DNA of 64,000 nt from Chlorophyllum brunneum (GCA_963576785.1 OY756142.1:2976001-3040000), one strand, 5' to 3'. Numbered from the stretch's first letter, positions 46,868-57,575 are shown. Program-made: numbers and translations. Notes: generated by a model from the sequence alone, not told the origin.

Positions 46868-49044
46868 TGAGGGGAGGTAGTCTGGCTTCGACTAGGCTGG
46901 GATGGTGAGGAGGTGGGTGACGGAACTCCTTTGTTTGCTCGTAGTTCGAGTGCCTTGTTTGCATGCCAGTCATGGTCGAATTGCTTCTTCCAAAACTGAC
47001 ATTTTTGGTCAGTAGCAAGGTGGTCCTTGCCGCAGTTGGAGCACGTTGCCTTGTGGGGGCATGGTTCTCCAGCGGGAGTAGCCGCAATGGGTGGGTTTGT
47101 TTTATCATTCCCCTTGCAACAGTAGGCGAACGATCGGTGGTTGGCAGTGGAGTGTAGCCCTTTGCAGTGCACACAATTGAAAAGCCTCGCTTGGCAGCGA
47201 GCTAGGGGGTGGCCCCATCAACAGCATTTGCTGCAGAATAGTACTCCTGGGTTTGCGGTTGCCTTCCTGATGTGGAAGAGCCCTCCGTAAATGTTAAGGA
47301 ACTTGTCCTCAATCTTTGCCAAGTTGGACCCCGCCTTAGAGTCCCATATTTCGAACTACACCATACAGGTGTCCGAGTGTTTTGAATTGCATCGAACGCG
47401 GGGTTGCGATGCGAATTGGATGACGTCGGAGTGGATTGAACTCCGGACGCTGGAGACCACATTGGCCTGGGTGAGGATTTGTCCTTGGGGGGTTATATAA
47501 CTGACGTCCGTGACTTTCACGAACGATTTGGACTTTGGGAGGGACACGTTGCCCGAGGTGACTCCTCCAAATTTCTCTTTGAGCCACACCTTGATGATGT
47601 CGAGCTCAGTAGGGGTCAACACCTCCGAGGTGTGGACCATAAGGCCTAACTTACTCTGTGAGGCGGCGATGACCCTCGTCTTGGACTTCTCTGCAATAAG
47701 GCATGCGTTGAGAGAGTTGATGATAGCCCCAAAGTTGGTGACGTTGGGACCGGTAAGGAGAGGAATGATCACTTGCTTGCATGAAGGACCATTGAGGGTG
47801 GAGCAAATAACGCCAGCCTTCCTAACAGGCTTTTGATTCGCGGGGGTGAGGAAAGCAGCATCGTACATCGTGACAATCTTCTCATTGGGTAGCTCAGGGA
47901 ACTTACTTGCAAACTCTAAGAGTTTGAGAGGGTCTCGAGCGTTGGTGGAGGGGGCTGTGGCGGGAGCGGCATTGTTGCTCTTTTTGGCCGCAGCAGTGGT
48001 GTAGGAGGTCTTTATTCCTTCCTGGGGTGTAGTTTTGGCCCCTTTACTGTTGGGCGCAGGAGCCGGAGTCTTGGTGGCCTTGGCAGGCACAGTGGCAGGG
48101 GCGGCCTTGGTCGGCCCGGAGTTTATTGGAGCCGGAGTTCTTGGTTTCCTGGCCCGCTTTTTCTTTCCGTGAGACACGGTCTTGAACTCCACTTCAGAGA
48201 TCATTTGAACATCATCATCGGAGATACCCGAATGAGTGACATCATTGCCACCGGTGATACCCGGAGTGACAATGTGTTCTATGACCTCCATGTGGATGTC
48301 ATCAGGTTTTCGCATGGGGCCTTTGGAGGCCTCGCAGGGGGGGTGTGCAACGTCCAGCGGAGGAGATCCCTCAGCGTGGACAGCATACTTACCAAAGTTT
48401 TTCCCCAACCACCTGTGGAGATTAGTCTTTTCTTCATCGACCGCTACCTTGAGCCATCCCGCCTTTCTCAAAGTCTCCATCAATTCCATGAAGGCACACC
48501 CGAATGCCAGTCCTTCATCACCACTCATGTTGTAGGTGCTGCAGGCTTTCACCCATTCCGAGATCTTACCGACCTCTTTTACAGCATCCTCGTAGAATTC
48601 TTCAGGACCTTCTCTCTGGTCCTCTTGGGTTTCATCTTCGTCTTCTTCGACTTGGACTTTCTTCTTGGGCGTGAGCTCTTCTTCGACCTGCTCAGCCCAG
48701 CTTACTCCCAAGTAGTATTGGTCTCCGCTGGTTCTCGACCGTTTGGAGACACGGTGAATGGTGCGGTTTCCTTCGCCCTGGAGGGGGTTTGAGGTAACTG
48801 ACGTAGGTGTGGTCGGCCTACTGCTTTGGACCGACAGGGGAATGGTATCGCTATAGGCTTGGTCCATAGGTACGAATGGCCTAGTTGTGATTGGCATCCT
48901 AGGGTACAGGACGCCAGGAGGTGGCAGAGCTGGAGGAGCCGCGAAGATGGACAAGGGTGGAACACGTGTTGTGTTCCCAAAGATGTCCCCATTGCCGTCA
49001 GGTGTGGGCTCTCTAGGAGAGAGATTTGAACGTAATGCAGGCAT
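46864..49044 (-). pseudogene. LINE L1 ORF1: nucleic-acid-binding protein with zinc knuckles
   Basis: The frame from ATG 49044 is open for 562 codons to a TAG at 47358-47356 and continues in the same frame to the TGA at 46866-46864 (726 residues if both internal stops are ignored). The N-terminal half is Pro/Ser/Thr-rich with an acidic stretch (EEDEDETQEDQREGPEE). The middle holds an Ala/Pro/Lys-rich linker and a conserved domain (LLTGPNVTNFGAIINSLNAC). After the TAG come knuckles such as CSKCC-stop-WGHPLARC and CSNCGKDHLATDQKC. It binds the element RNA and acts in reverse transcription. A second stop (TGA) lies inside the first knuckle. Confidence 0.88.
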
Positions 49045-49125
49045 TGTGTATCCTAGTGCTATAGACTAGTACCATGTAATCAAGTTTTTGCAAATTGATG
49101 GTGGTGGTACGAGTCAAAGAAGGGA

Positions 49126-49141
49126 TACCAAACCTCCATCC
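49126..49141. repeat. Target-site duplication of LINE L1, right copy
   Basis: TACCAAACCTCCATCC, identical to 42302-42317. Removing L1 and one copy rejoins the G2 integrase reading frame in phase. Confidence 0.95.
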
Positions 49142-50330
49142 AGGAGCAGCAGCTATCCTATCCAAGATATTGGATTATGCCTATTGGCCAGGAATCAAGA
49201 ACTATGTCCGTGAATATGTTGCTGGATATCCAAAGTACCAGCAATTCAAGATTAACTATTACCCAACAAAGCTACTACTATAACCTATTCCCATACCCAA
49301 GTCAACCTGTCTATTTTCCCAGATATCAATGGACCTTATTACTGATCTCCCTCCATCCCAAGGATATGATTGTATTTTATCCATAGTGGACCATGGATTA
49401 TTGAAGGGGATAATTCTAGTGCCAACTACCAAAAGTGCTGATACACAACAGATTGCATAGCTATTAGTTGACCACCTCTTTGCCAAATATGGCATACCTA
49501 ACAAAATCATCTCTAACCAAGATCCACAATTTACCACCAAGGCAATGCAAGAATTCTATAAACTACTTAACATCAACCCTGCCTATTCAACAGCCTATCA
49601 CTCACAAACCAACAGATCAACTGAACAAATCAATCAGGAAATTGAGCTATATTTAGCACTTGCCACTTCAGCTCAACCAAATGATTGGGCAAAGTTCCTC
49701 TCACTCTATGAATTTGCTCATAACAACCACCCCCATGCTGGACAAAAGGAGTCACCTTTCCAGCTACTCTATGGCTATGCACCAAAAGCATTCCCCACTA
49801 CTCTGGAACCAACAAATGTCCCTGCCACTGAGGATTGCCTCAAGAAATTATCTGATGCTTGACATCAAGCCCTCAAAGCACACAACCATACCTGTGAAAT
49901 CATGGCCAAACAAACCATGAATTATAGGTTACCAAACTTTAACAAAGAGGATAAATTTTGGCTAGAAAACAAATACCTACCAATAAACTTTGCAAATAGG
50001 AAAATTGTCCAAAGAAGGGAAAGACCTTTCACAACCATCAAGAAAATCTCACCTATTGTGTTTCAGCTAGAATTACCTGAAACATGGAAGATCTATAACA
50101 AGTTTCATACCTCTCTTCTTACCCTTGCAATTGAAAACACAATCTATGGATGACACACATCTCAACCCCTCCCTCTTCTTGTTGATAATCAAGAAGAATC
50201 TGAAGTTGAGGCCATTCTTCACCATAAAAGGATAAATAATTGTTTCAGATACCTAATCAAGTGGAAAGGCTACCACACTTCCGAAAATTCATGGAAACCT
50301 GTATCAAACCTCTGAAATGTGAAGAACATA
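49142..50330 (+). pseudogene. Pol of G2, second part: integrase core and chromodomain
   Basis: The integrase zinc region continues with AYWPGIKNYVREYVAGYPKY (about 49172). Core motifs are SMDLITDLPPSQGYDCILSI (about 49327), IISNQDPQFTTKAM (about 49508), with Asn at the second catalytic Asp position (49515-49517), and TNRSTEQINQEIE, which retains Glu (about 49620). A GPY/F-like region and KKISPIVFQLELPETWKIYN (about 50040) follow. The chromodomain reads [20 protein letters not shown] then [16 protein letters not shown] (about 50199-50310). Chromodomains direct insertion to heterochromatin marks. TGA and TAG stops interrupt several blocks. Confidence 0.82.
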
Positions 50331-50370
50331 CTCGAGACCTATAAAAAAGCTCACAATATCTGAACTCTCC

Positions 50371-51034
50371 ATGTCTCTCAATGCTTCCAATACTTGCCCA
50401 GCCTCAGCACCAGCCACCACAGCTACTGTTATTAATACCACCAAAATCACTGCCAACATCATCAATGGACCGCCTGTATCACCAGACCTTGATGATATCC
50501 TCCACTTATTGCCCAAGTATTCTATCACCCTCAATAATGAGGAATTTATCCAGCCCATTGGATTACAGCCACATACTATCTCTCTCCTACTTGATATTGA
50601 ATCTGCATGTGACACTGCCTGCCTACAACTTCGAAACACTATCAAAAGACAACTATCCAATTGCTACCCCAATCTATGAGGGGATAACACATCTATTGCC
50701 TATTGCAACAAATACAGGAATTCACTTGCTGCTTGCCTTCATAATATGCGAATGCTTAGTCGATACACCTATGCCATACAGCAAAGCTACAACATCCTTA
50801 CTAGCCGCACTCTACCCAATGGAGTACATAAGGATTTGCAATGCATCCAACACTTCTATCAACTTCTCTGTCACTCAATTAGCACTACCCTTAGCACACA
50901 TGGCTGAGGCAGCCTTTTATTGACTCCTAACATTCCCCAACTACCCACTCGAAACAATGACTAGCCTCAAGAACCTCCACCAGAGTCTTGCCCCGTATAT
51001 CCCACATTGAGAATCCCTTGAGGCCTTCCTTTCC
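50371..51034 (+). other. Decayed retroelement reading frames between G2 chromodomain and G1 pol
   Basis: A 102-codon frame from 50371 (MSLNASNTCPASAPATTATV...) sits just after the G2 chromodomain, the same place where G1 carries its extra ORF at 56388. A second frame (50381-50923, 180 codons) overlaps it, so one of them is a shadow. Assignment to G2 or to the upstream part of G1 pol is open. Confidence 0.4.
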
Positions 51035-53264
51035 ATGATGCCACTAATGATGGCAATCCAACTCATCAATCAACTCCATTTCAGACTGATGCCCGAATGG
51101 AGCATAAACTTGTCAAACCTGTGCCTGTCCAAGGCCACTCTGTATGTCATGACCCACCTCAATATGAGTATGAACCACCTGCAGTTCCACTCAACTATTA
51201 CTGGGCTATCTGAGATTGTCACCAGTATCATAACTGTGAAAATGAAAGACCCTGCCAGATTTTCTATGCTGCAGCAACAATTAACCCAACTCCATGAATT
51301 CATAGGCAGCCCATATGAAGCACCCAATCTCAAAATACTCGACTTGTACTACAAAGCCGACCCAACTATGATCAATGATACAGCTAAACTACCACTCTGG
51401 CTTATCAAACCCAATGACTGGATCCCCAGATGCACCCACACATGCATAGCACAGAGAATAGTAGAAGAAGAACAAATCCCAACCAGACCCCTCAAAACCC
51501 TGATAAGAGTAATCAATGCTGATAGAACCAAAAATAGGAAAGGAGCAAACCCGGAAGACCTACCAACATATCTACAACAATATACACACCTGTTCAACAA
51601 GAAAAACTTCAACAAACTGCCAGAACACATAATCTGGGACCACAAAATAAACCTGTCAGAAGATACACTGCCAGTACTACAGTCCAAAGTCTACCCAATG
51701 ACATTAACGGAAAAACAAGAACTGCAGAAATTCCTCAACAAGAATATTGCTTTAGGACAAATTTGACCATCACAGTCCCCCTATGCTACCCCATGCTTCT
51801 TTATACCCAAGAAAAATGGAACCAAACAACTGGTACAAGACTATAAGAAGCTAAATAAACACATAATCAAAGATAAAATGCCACTTCCACTTATAAGCAA
51901 AGTTATTGACCAACTCAAGAATGCAAAAGTCTTCAACAAACTTGACATCATCTGGGGATACAACAACATCAGGATAAGGGAAGGTGATGAATGGGAAGCA
52001 GTGTTCATAACAAACAACGGACTATTTGAACCAACAGTCATGTTTTTCGGAATAAGCAACTTGTCAGTAACATTCCAAAGGATAATGAACATGGTTTTCC
52101 AAGAGATGCTACATAAAAAAGCAGTTATCAACTACATGGATGACTTTGTCATCCTAGGAACAACACAATAGGAACTTGAAGACAGGACAAAGTAATTTCT
52201 TGATATTGCAGCAAAACACCAGCTATATTTCAAGAGGTCAAAGTGCTTATTCAATGTGATAGAGATACCAATATTGGGATTTGTGGTTGGAAAATGGAGG
52301 AGGAGAAGGTGAAAGCAGTGAAGGAATGGCCAATACCCAAATCTCTGAAAGATGTTGAAAAATTCCTAGGCTTCGCAAACTTCTACTGACAATTCATACA
52401 TGACTTCAGCAACATAGTAGCCCCTTTACATGAGTTGAAGAAGAAAGACACTCAATGGATATGGATGGAAAAACAATAACAAGCCTTCAAAAAGATCAAG
52501 GAAAAAGTTACCAGCAAGCCAGTACTAGCAATGCCACAAGACAAGGGACAATACAGAGTGGAAGTAGATACATCAGGCTATGGAGTAGGAGCAGTACTAT
52601 CACAGAAACAGAAAGAACACTGGTATCTGATTGCATTCCACTCAAGAATGATGACATCTGCAGAACAAAACTATCAGATCCACAACAAAGAATTACTAGC
52701 CATCCAAGAAGCAATCAAAACCTGGAGACAATACCTACTTGATGCCAATGAACTGTTCAAAATCTGGACTGATCACAAGAATCTGGAATACTTCCAAAAA
52801 CCACAACAACTCACAGGACAACAAGCAAGGTGGCAGATGGAGCTACAAGAATACCATTACATGCTGAAACACATCCTCAGAAAGACCAACACAAAAGCCA
52901 ATGTCTTATTGAGACTAACAAAAACTGATACTGCCTGAGACAACACTGATATCACCTTACTACCTGACCATTTATTTGATGATAACACAATTACCATGAT
53001 CCAACAAATCTGAGTAATGTCAGGAGAAAAAGATCTGAAACACCAACTATAAAAGGAAACAAAAAGGGAAATACAGTGGCTGAAGGAAAAGGAGAAACGA
53101 CCAGAGGAGATATGGGAGACAGATAGAATACCAATGTTTGAAGGAAGAATATATGTTCCACCCAACAGCCAAATACGACAAGAAATACTCTGACAACACC
53201 ACAACAAGACAGATGTAGGATGTCCAGGACAATACTGAATGATTGAACTTCTTAAATAGAGTTA
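51035..53264 (+). pseudogene. Pol of G1, first part: reverse transcriptase, RNase H, integrase start
   Basis: A long open stretch (51035-51766) leads into RT: DHKINLSEDTLPVLQSKVYP (about 51640), then a TGA before PSQSPYATPCFFIPKKNG. KLDIIWGYNNIRIREGDEWE (about 51940) and the intact catalytic box INYMDDFVILG (about 52128-52160) follow. A frame change near 52290 precedes [10 protein letters not shown] (about 52360). RNase H reads YRVEVDTSGYGVGAVLSQKQ (about 52553), YQIHNKELLAIQEAIKTW and IWTDHKNLEYFQKPQQL. The frame ends at the LINE L2 junction in the integrase zinc region (CPGQY...MIELLK). TGA replaces Arg at 51765, 52387 and 53011. Confidence 0.82.
53253..53264. repeat. Probable target-site duplication of LINE L2, left copy
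   Basis: TAAATAGAGTTA matches TAAATGGAGTTA at 55074-55085 with one A/G difference. Confidence 0.75.
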
Positions 53265-55073
53265 ATTTTTTATTATTATTTAAAATCAACAATTTATAAT
53301 GTGGTGCTCGATCACAGTCCGCATGTACATACATACAAAGGTAGAATATACAGAATGTTTGGAGCAAGGAAAGTAAACTACTAGTAAACTAACCCAACAA
53401 GACTTGACGCCATCTAGCGCGTACACTAGAGAGATGTTTGGTACCTAAGTAGAGCAGCGGGAAGAAGAAAAAAGGAAAATCGGAGAGAGAGAGAGTGAGA
53501 GAGAGAAATTGATAGAGAGAAACTATCAACTCACAACTACAAGGGGGAACAACGAATGGTACTAGTGTATGGAGGGGCATTTTGCCCAGACACCATGGGA
53601 ATGATGGAAGTTGAATGAAAACTATATAAAATAGTAGACGAGTGAGGAAAGGAGAGATAGAGAAATGAAATTGAAATTCATAACCGGGAAAGCATAAGAA
53701 AAAGAGAAAAGAAGAAAGGACTCATGCAGGCATGGACCCAAACCTCTGATGGACTTGGCGACGATGTAATGGGGGTATTGAACCAGCACAGATACAAGGG
53801 CGATCAGGTTCTGGGGGGAAGCTAAACGTGGTAGGGTTGTGATGCAAGAAATTGACAAATGTCTTGATGGTGTCAACGCCAAAGTGATGATCGAAGGTAT
53901 TGCAACAATAGAGGATGTGCAACCTAGTCTAGACCATTTGATTGGCACAGTGGTGGCAAGATAAATCCTCATTAGGGAAGAACCATAGTTGGTATTCACC
54001 AATTGGGGTATGGCATAAGATAGCACAACATCTTCTTGCAAAAAGCTGTGGCTGGTAACTGCATTCTCATATCCAAGGACCGGATTTGATGTGCAATGGT
54101 ACGGCAGAGGCCCCATTTGCTTGCACCGGAAGGTGGAGGAAGGAGCTACCACTGAACCCGAACATGGCTTGCCATGTGTGAATGGTACGTTTGGCAGACT
54201 TCTTGTATATGAAGGCAATCGAGTTGGGGACTTGGTGATTTCTACCCCAGTTGGGCCAGGCGACCGTCTGAATCCAGTCGTGTGTGGCTTTTTGTATTCC
54301 ATACTTGCACTTCGATGGAGTGTGGTAGAACGATAGGTAGTGCTGGTCAGACTTGTTAAACCAAGCCAGGAGCATCTTTGAGGTGAGGATAGACTGTCAC
54401 TGGCAGGAATGCGGCGAACAGTCAAGTAGGAGCTAGGAGGCTGCAAGAGAATTGGTGAACACATGAATGTGTTCAACTTGTTCATAGTCATCGGTGGCGA
54501 GTACTTTGGTAATTCCTAGGTACTGCACGACCAGTTCAGTGTCAGTCGACGTTGTTCCTCCGAGCCTCTTCATGATGGAGCTCCCTTTGTCTAAGTATTG
54601 AATAGTGGCTGCAGCTGTGAACTGGCTAGCAAGTGGATTGGGGTTGGGATGGACTGAACCATCCATGCCAATAATGATGGACTTGGAGTCTGTCATCGCA
54701 TTTGTCATTACATCATCCCAAAGTGTCTTTGAGAGGTGGGGGTCATCCCGGTTGAATCCTATAAACAATACATTAGTGGGGAAACAGTCCAGTAACCTAT
54801 GTCTAGGCCAGAGAGATTTAGAGACAGAGTTAAAATGTTCTATATACTGAGTCTCAGGGGTGGGGCGCGAAACATCCATCACAGCTCCAAGTGTCTTTTT
54901 CTTCTGAATCTCCGTGAAATTCCTGATATGAAGTTGGTGGGGGGAAGAATGATACTCCTTCATCAATCTTGCCAGTGCATGTTCATCATCCAGGGTGTGG
55001 AGCCTCGATATTTGTCATTTGGCCAGCTTTTGGGGGTGAAGCTTGATGGGCATAAGCCCTGTATAAATGGAGT
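53265..55073 (-). mobile_element. 5'-truncated Tad-like LINE, copy L2
   Basis: A 1.8 kb minus-strand insertion. It keeps the 3' UTR (same ATCAACAATTTATA start as L1 and L3, same GA-rich tract) and the end of ORF2. RNase H is MDGSVHPNPNPLASQFTAAA at about 54670, TSTDTELVVQYLGI, and HVFTNSLAAS with Asn for the last Asp. The C-terminal zinc region is also present (about 53990-53890). The ORF2 end is split by frame changes. It lacks the endonuclease, RT and all of ORF1, as is usual for abortive LINE insertion. It interrupts the integrase of G1. Confidence 0.88.
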
Positions 55074-55085
55074 TATTGGTGGTCA
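55074..55085. repeat. Probable target-site duplication of LINE L2, right copy
   Basis: TAAATGGAGTTA. Excising L2 and one copy makes the G1 integrase run on as YWWSQMCNDI and IKGCEAYQQNK. Confidence 0.75.
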
Positions 55086-56236
55086 CAAATGTGTAACGAT
55101 ATCAAATAGTACATCAAAGGATGTGAGGCATACCAACAAAACAAAATACTCTGAATAAGACCAACAACACATCTCCATCCACTACTGACACCAGCAGAAC
55201 CTTGGGAAGAAATATCAATTGACATGATAGGACCACTACCAGAGTCAGAAGAATATGATGCAATACTTGTCATAGTTGATCATTTCAACAAAATGATCAG
55301 ACTACATACAGTTAATACCATCTTAACATCCAAGGAGCTAGGAGATATCTACCAAGATGATATATAGAGAATACATGGAATACCCTACAGAATCATCAGT
55401 GACAGAGGTCCATAATTTGTATTGAAATTTATGGCAGAACTATGCCAAGTAACTGGCACCCAACAAAACTTATCCATGGCATACCACCCACAAACCAATG
55501 GTCAAACAGAGTGCATTAACCAGAAGGTCAAGACATACCTCAGAAACATAATAAACCACATGCAGAACAACTGGAAAAAATGGTTAGCCACAGTGGAATT
55601 CCAATACAACAACAAAACCCATACTGCCACCAGATACTCACTATTTGAAATAGTTTATGGACAACACCTCTGGAAAAGAGATATAATGAAGGTTATCAAA
55701 GCACCTGCAATCATGGAACAAATACAGAAGTTACAAGACATGCAACAAGAGGCAATCAAGATGCTATAACACAGTTAGATACAAATAGAGAAATGTAACA
55801 GCACTAAACCAGAACACAAGTATAATTCAGGAGAACAAGTATGGCTCAAAGCAAGCAACATCAGGATAATGAGACCAACCAAGAAGCTAGATCACAAATG
55901 CTATAGACCATTCTGAATAAAAGCAAAAATAGGCAAAACAAGTTACCAACTGGAATTACCTGAAACATGGGCAATACATGATGTGTTTAACAGTAGACTC
56001 CTGTACCCCACCACTACCAATGCCTGAGATCATCAATGATGAAGAACAGTATGAAGTAGACGAAATCTGAGGACACTGCATGAGAGGATGGTGAAATCAA
56101 TTCCTAGTATACTGGAAAGGTTATACCTCCAAGGAAGGCACATGGGAAGATGAGTCAGATCTGAAAAATGCTAAGGAGGCAGTTCAGGAATTTTTAGACA
56201 AGATTTTGAGGATGAAACCTATAAAAAGGGGGGGTA
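55086..56236 (+). pseudogene. Pol of G1, second part: integrase core and chromodomain
   Basis: Integrase blocks are EEISIDMIGPLPESEEYDAI (about 55207; first Asp), IISDRGP then a TAA and FVLKFMAEL (second Asp, about 55391), and MAYHPQTNGQTECINQKVKT (Glu about 55508). Second Asp to Glu spacing is 35 residues, the canonical D35E. WKKWLATVEFQYNNKTHTAT and YQLELPETWAIHDVFNS follow. The chromodomain reads FLVYWKGYTSKEGTWEDESD (about 56101) then LKNAKEAVQEFLDKIL. All three catalytic residues remain, unlike G2, but several stop codons (TAG, TGA, TAA) block translation. Confidence 0.85.
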
Positions 56237-56387
56237 AAAAGTGACAATTATGAACAACAAACTTTGCGTTACAAGAGATCACTACACTCAATGCACCTCA
56301 TGCTGTATCCACTGCACCCTAGACTTTGCCAATTATCTCCACAACACACCATGCACACCAAATGCAAACCCATACTCTTCTTAGCCA

Positions 56388-57257
56388 ATGACAGAGTTTG
56401 AACAAGAACTCAACAACCTTCTTGATGCCCAGTCCACTGAAGATCAGATTGAACACTATACTGCCACAATCAAAGGACTCACATACATTGCCCATGCCAT
56501 TAACAACCTCCAAATCCAAGCCAAAGCCCTAAGCTGTATTCTACTCATCATCACCACCAGAGTCCTCCCAGTGGCCATGTTAACTAGGAAACACAAACTT
56601 ATGAAGGAACTATTGGACAAAGCAGCCACCAATCTCAATGTATTGGTACACTCTGATGCAAAGCAATGCATCCAAAGTGTCTTAATCATGACAGGCAAAA
56701 GACTCAATCACCTTACTAATTCTAGCGACAATCCTACCTACAGACTCACCCAAAGACTAATGGATCTCGACTCATATACCCCCACTACCTTACCCAACAA
56801 ACTGCCCTACCACAAAGACAACAAACAGGAATGGTTAGATGAAGGAATGGAGGGAATTGACAAATCAGTCCCAGACCATCTAATGGAACCAGATATATGA
56901 GATGAAGTAGACTACCTCCTTATACAACTGTCTGACATGGACCCACCAACCAAACCAATGCTATTTAACCCACCACCATCTTATCTCACACTCAAGGATG
57001 GAGGACAATTCGAAGAAAACTACTAGGAAGAGATAGTTTACAACCTTGTAGCTGCCGAGACTAATAACACTGCTATATTCCAAGGATGCACTGTAGCCCT
57101 CTTTAGAGGAGGACAAGACTACACCCCCTTCTGGATTGGATGTCAATGCAAGTCAGGAACTCTGATGATTGGCCCTACTAAACACCAACTCATCAATATC
57201 TTACACAAAGAACAAGATGACAAATAGACCACAATACTTTATGGGGTCATGAATGTA
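56388..57257 (+). pseudogene. Extra reading frame of G1 between chromodomain and 3' LTR
   Basis: Open for 170 codons from the ATG at 56388 to a TGA at 56898-56900, then continuing in the same frame with stops to near 57257. The N-terminal half is helical (MTEFEQELNNLLDAQSTEDQ, then TIKGLTYIAHAINNLQIQA). The C-terminal half (AIFQGCTVALFRGGQDYTPF, about 57073, then CQCKSGTLMIGPTKH) is more globular. No family was recognised. Its position is that of accessory ORFs in some gypsy lineages. It may be a second structural protein or a captured host fragment. Confidence 0.55.
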
Positions 57258-57267
57258 AAAAGGAAGG
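57257..57267 (+). other. Polypurine tract of G1
   Basis: AAAAAGGAAGG, three bases before the 3' LTR start at 57271. It is the plus-strand primer site in LTR retrotransposon replication. Confidence 0.7.
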
Positions 57268-57270
57268 TAT

Positions 57271-57575
57271 TGTTATGAACTATAGATAGACAGTACATTC
57301 CTATCATGTGCCCATCGTACTCATCATTCTTGTATACTTGTTTCATCTCCTGTTTCATCCCTTATGGCTATACTCTTACTGACTTGTTCTACTCATTCCC
57401 TATAACTCCCTTACTCTGCTCCCTTATTATTAGTACTCACCATTAGTATATAAAGTGTAGTAATACTTGATGTATTCCTTACACTTTACCAATCATATCA
57501 TTCCTTTCTCTTTCCTTTACTACCTTGTCTTTATCCAAAGACTCGCTACCTGAGTCATAAACTAAGGTCGTAACA
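57271..57575 (+). repeat. 3' LTR of gypsy element G1
   Basis: 305 bp, same length and ends as 34952-35256. It retains several CG dinucleotides where the 5' LTR has TG, for example near 57317, 57542 and 57569. Confidence 0.9.

Larger units (their letters stand above)
42318..49125 (-). mobile_element. Near full-length Tad-like LINE, copy L1
   Basis: A 6.8 kb non-LTR retrotransposon on the minus strand. The left end is a T-run (the poly-A tail of the element), then a 3' UTR (about 42330-42775) containing a GA-rich microsatellite. It carries two reading frames (ORF2 46867-42776 and ORF1 49044-46864) and a short 5' leader of about 80 bp. Perfect 16 bp target duplications flank it. The organisation (ORF1 with zinc knuckles; ORF2 with endonuclease, RT and RNase H) matches the fungal Tad1 clade, which is inferred from domain order. 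It interrupts the integrase of G2. Confidence 0.93.
38300..50340 (+). mobile_element. Ty3/gypsy chromovirus G2, nested inside G1 and split by a LINE
   Basis: Coding blocks lie in order on the plus strand: gag with CCHC knuckle (38.4-39.9 kb), protease (about 40.2 kb), reverse transcriptase (40.8-41.4 kb), RNase H (41.6-42.1 kb), integrase N-terminus (to 42317), LINE L1 (42318-49125), then the rest of the integrase and a chromodomain (49142-50330). LTRs were not found, so both ends are approximate. It lies between the gag and pol of G1. Confidence 0.65.
34952..57575 (+). mobile_element. Ty3/gypsy chromovirus G1 (outer element), containing nested insertions
   Basis: Bounded by 305 bp LTRs that begin TGTTATGAAC and end GTAACA. 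The internal order is gag (35.3-36.4 kb), a region of unclear origin with the G2 element, pol (51.0-56.2 kb, reverse transcriptase, RNase H, integrase, chromodomain), an extra ORF (56388-57257), a purine tract and the 3' LTR. The five bases outside the LTRs (ATGAA at 34947-34951 and ATGTG at 57576-57580) agree only in part, so a target duplication is not secure. All coding parts contain stops. LTR divergence is about 7%. Confidence 0.8.

Noticed and set aside
48169..48792. 207-codon plus-strand frame opposite LINE ORF1
   Set aside because: Antisense shadow of the long ORF1 frame; composition mirrors the coding strand and no motif is present.
50381..50923. 180-codon frame after the G2 chromodomain as a gene
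   Set aside because: Overlaps the 50371 frame, which begins just after the chromodomain; at most one can be real and no domain was recognised.
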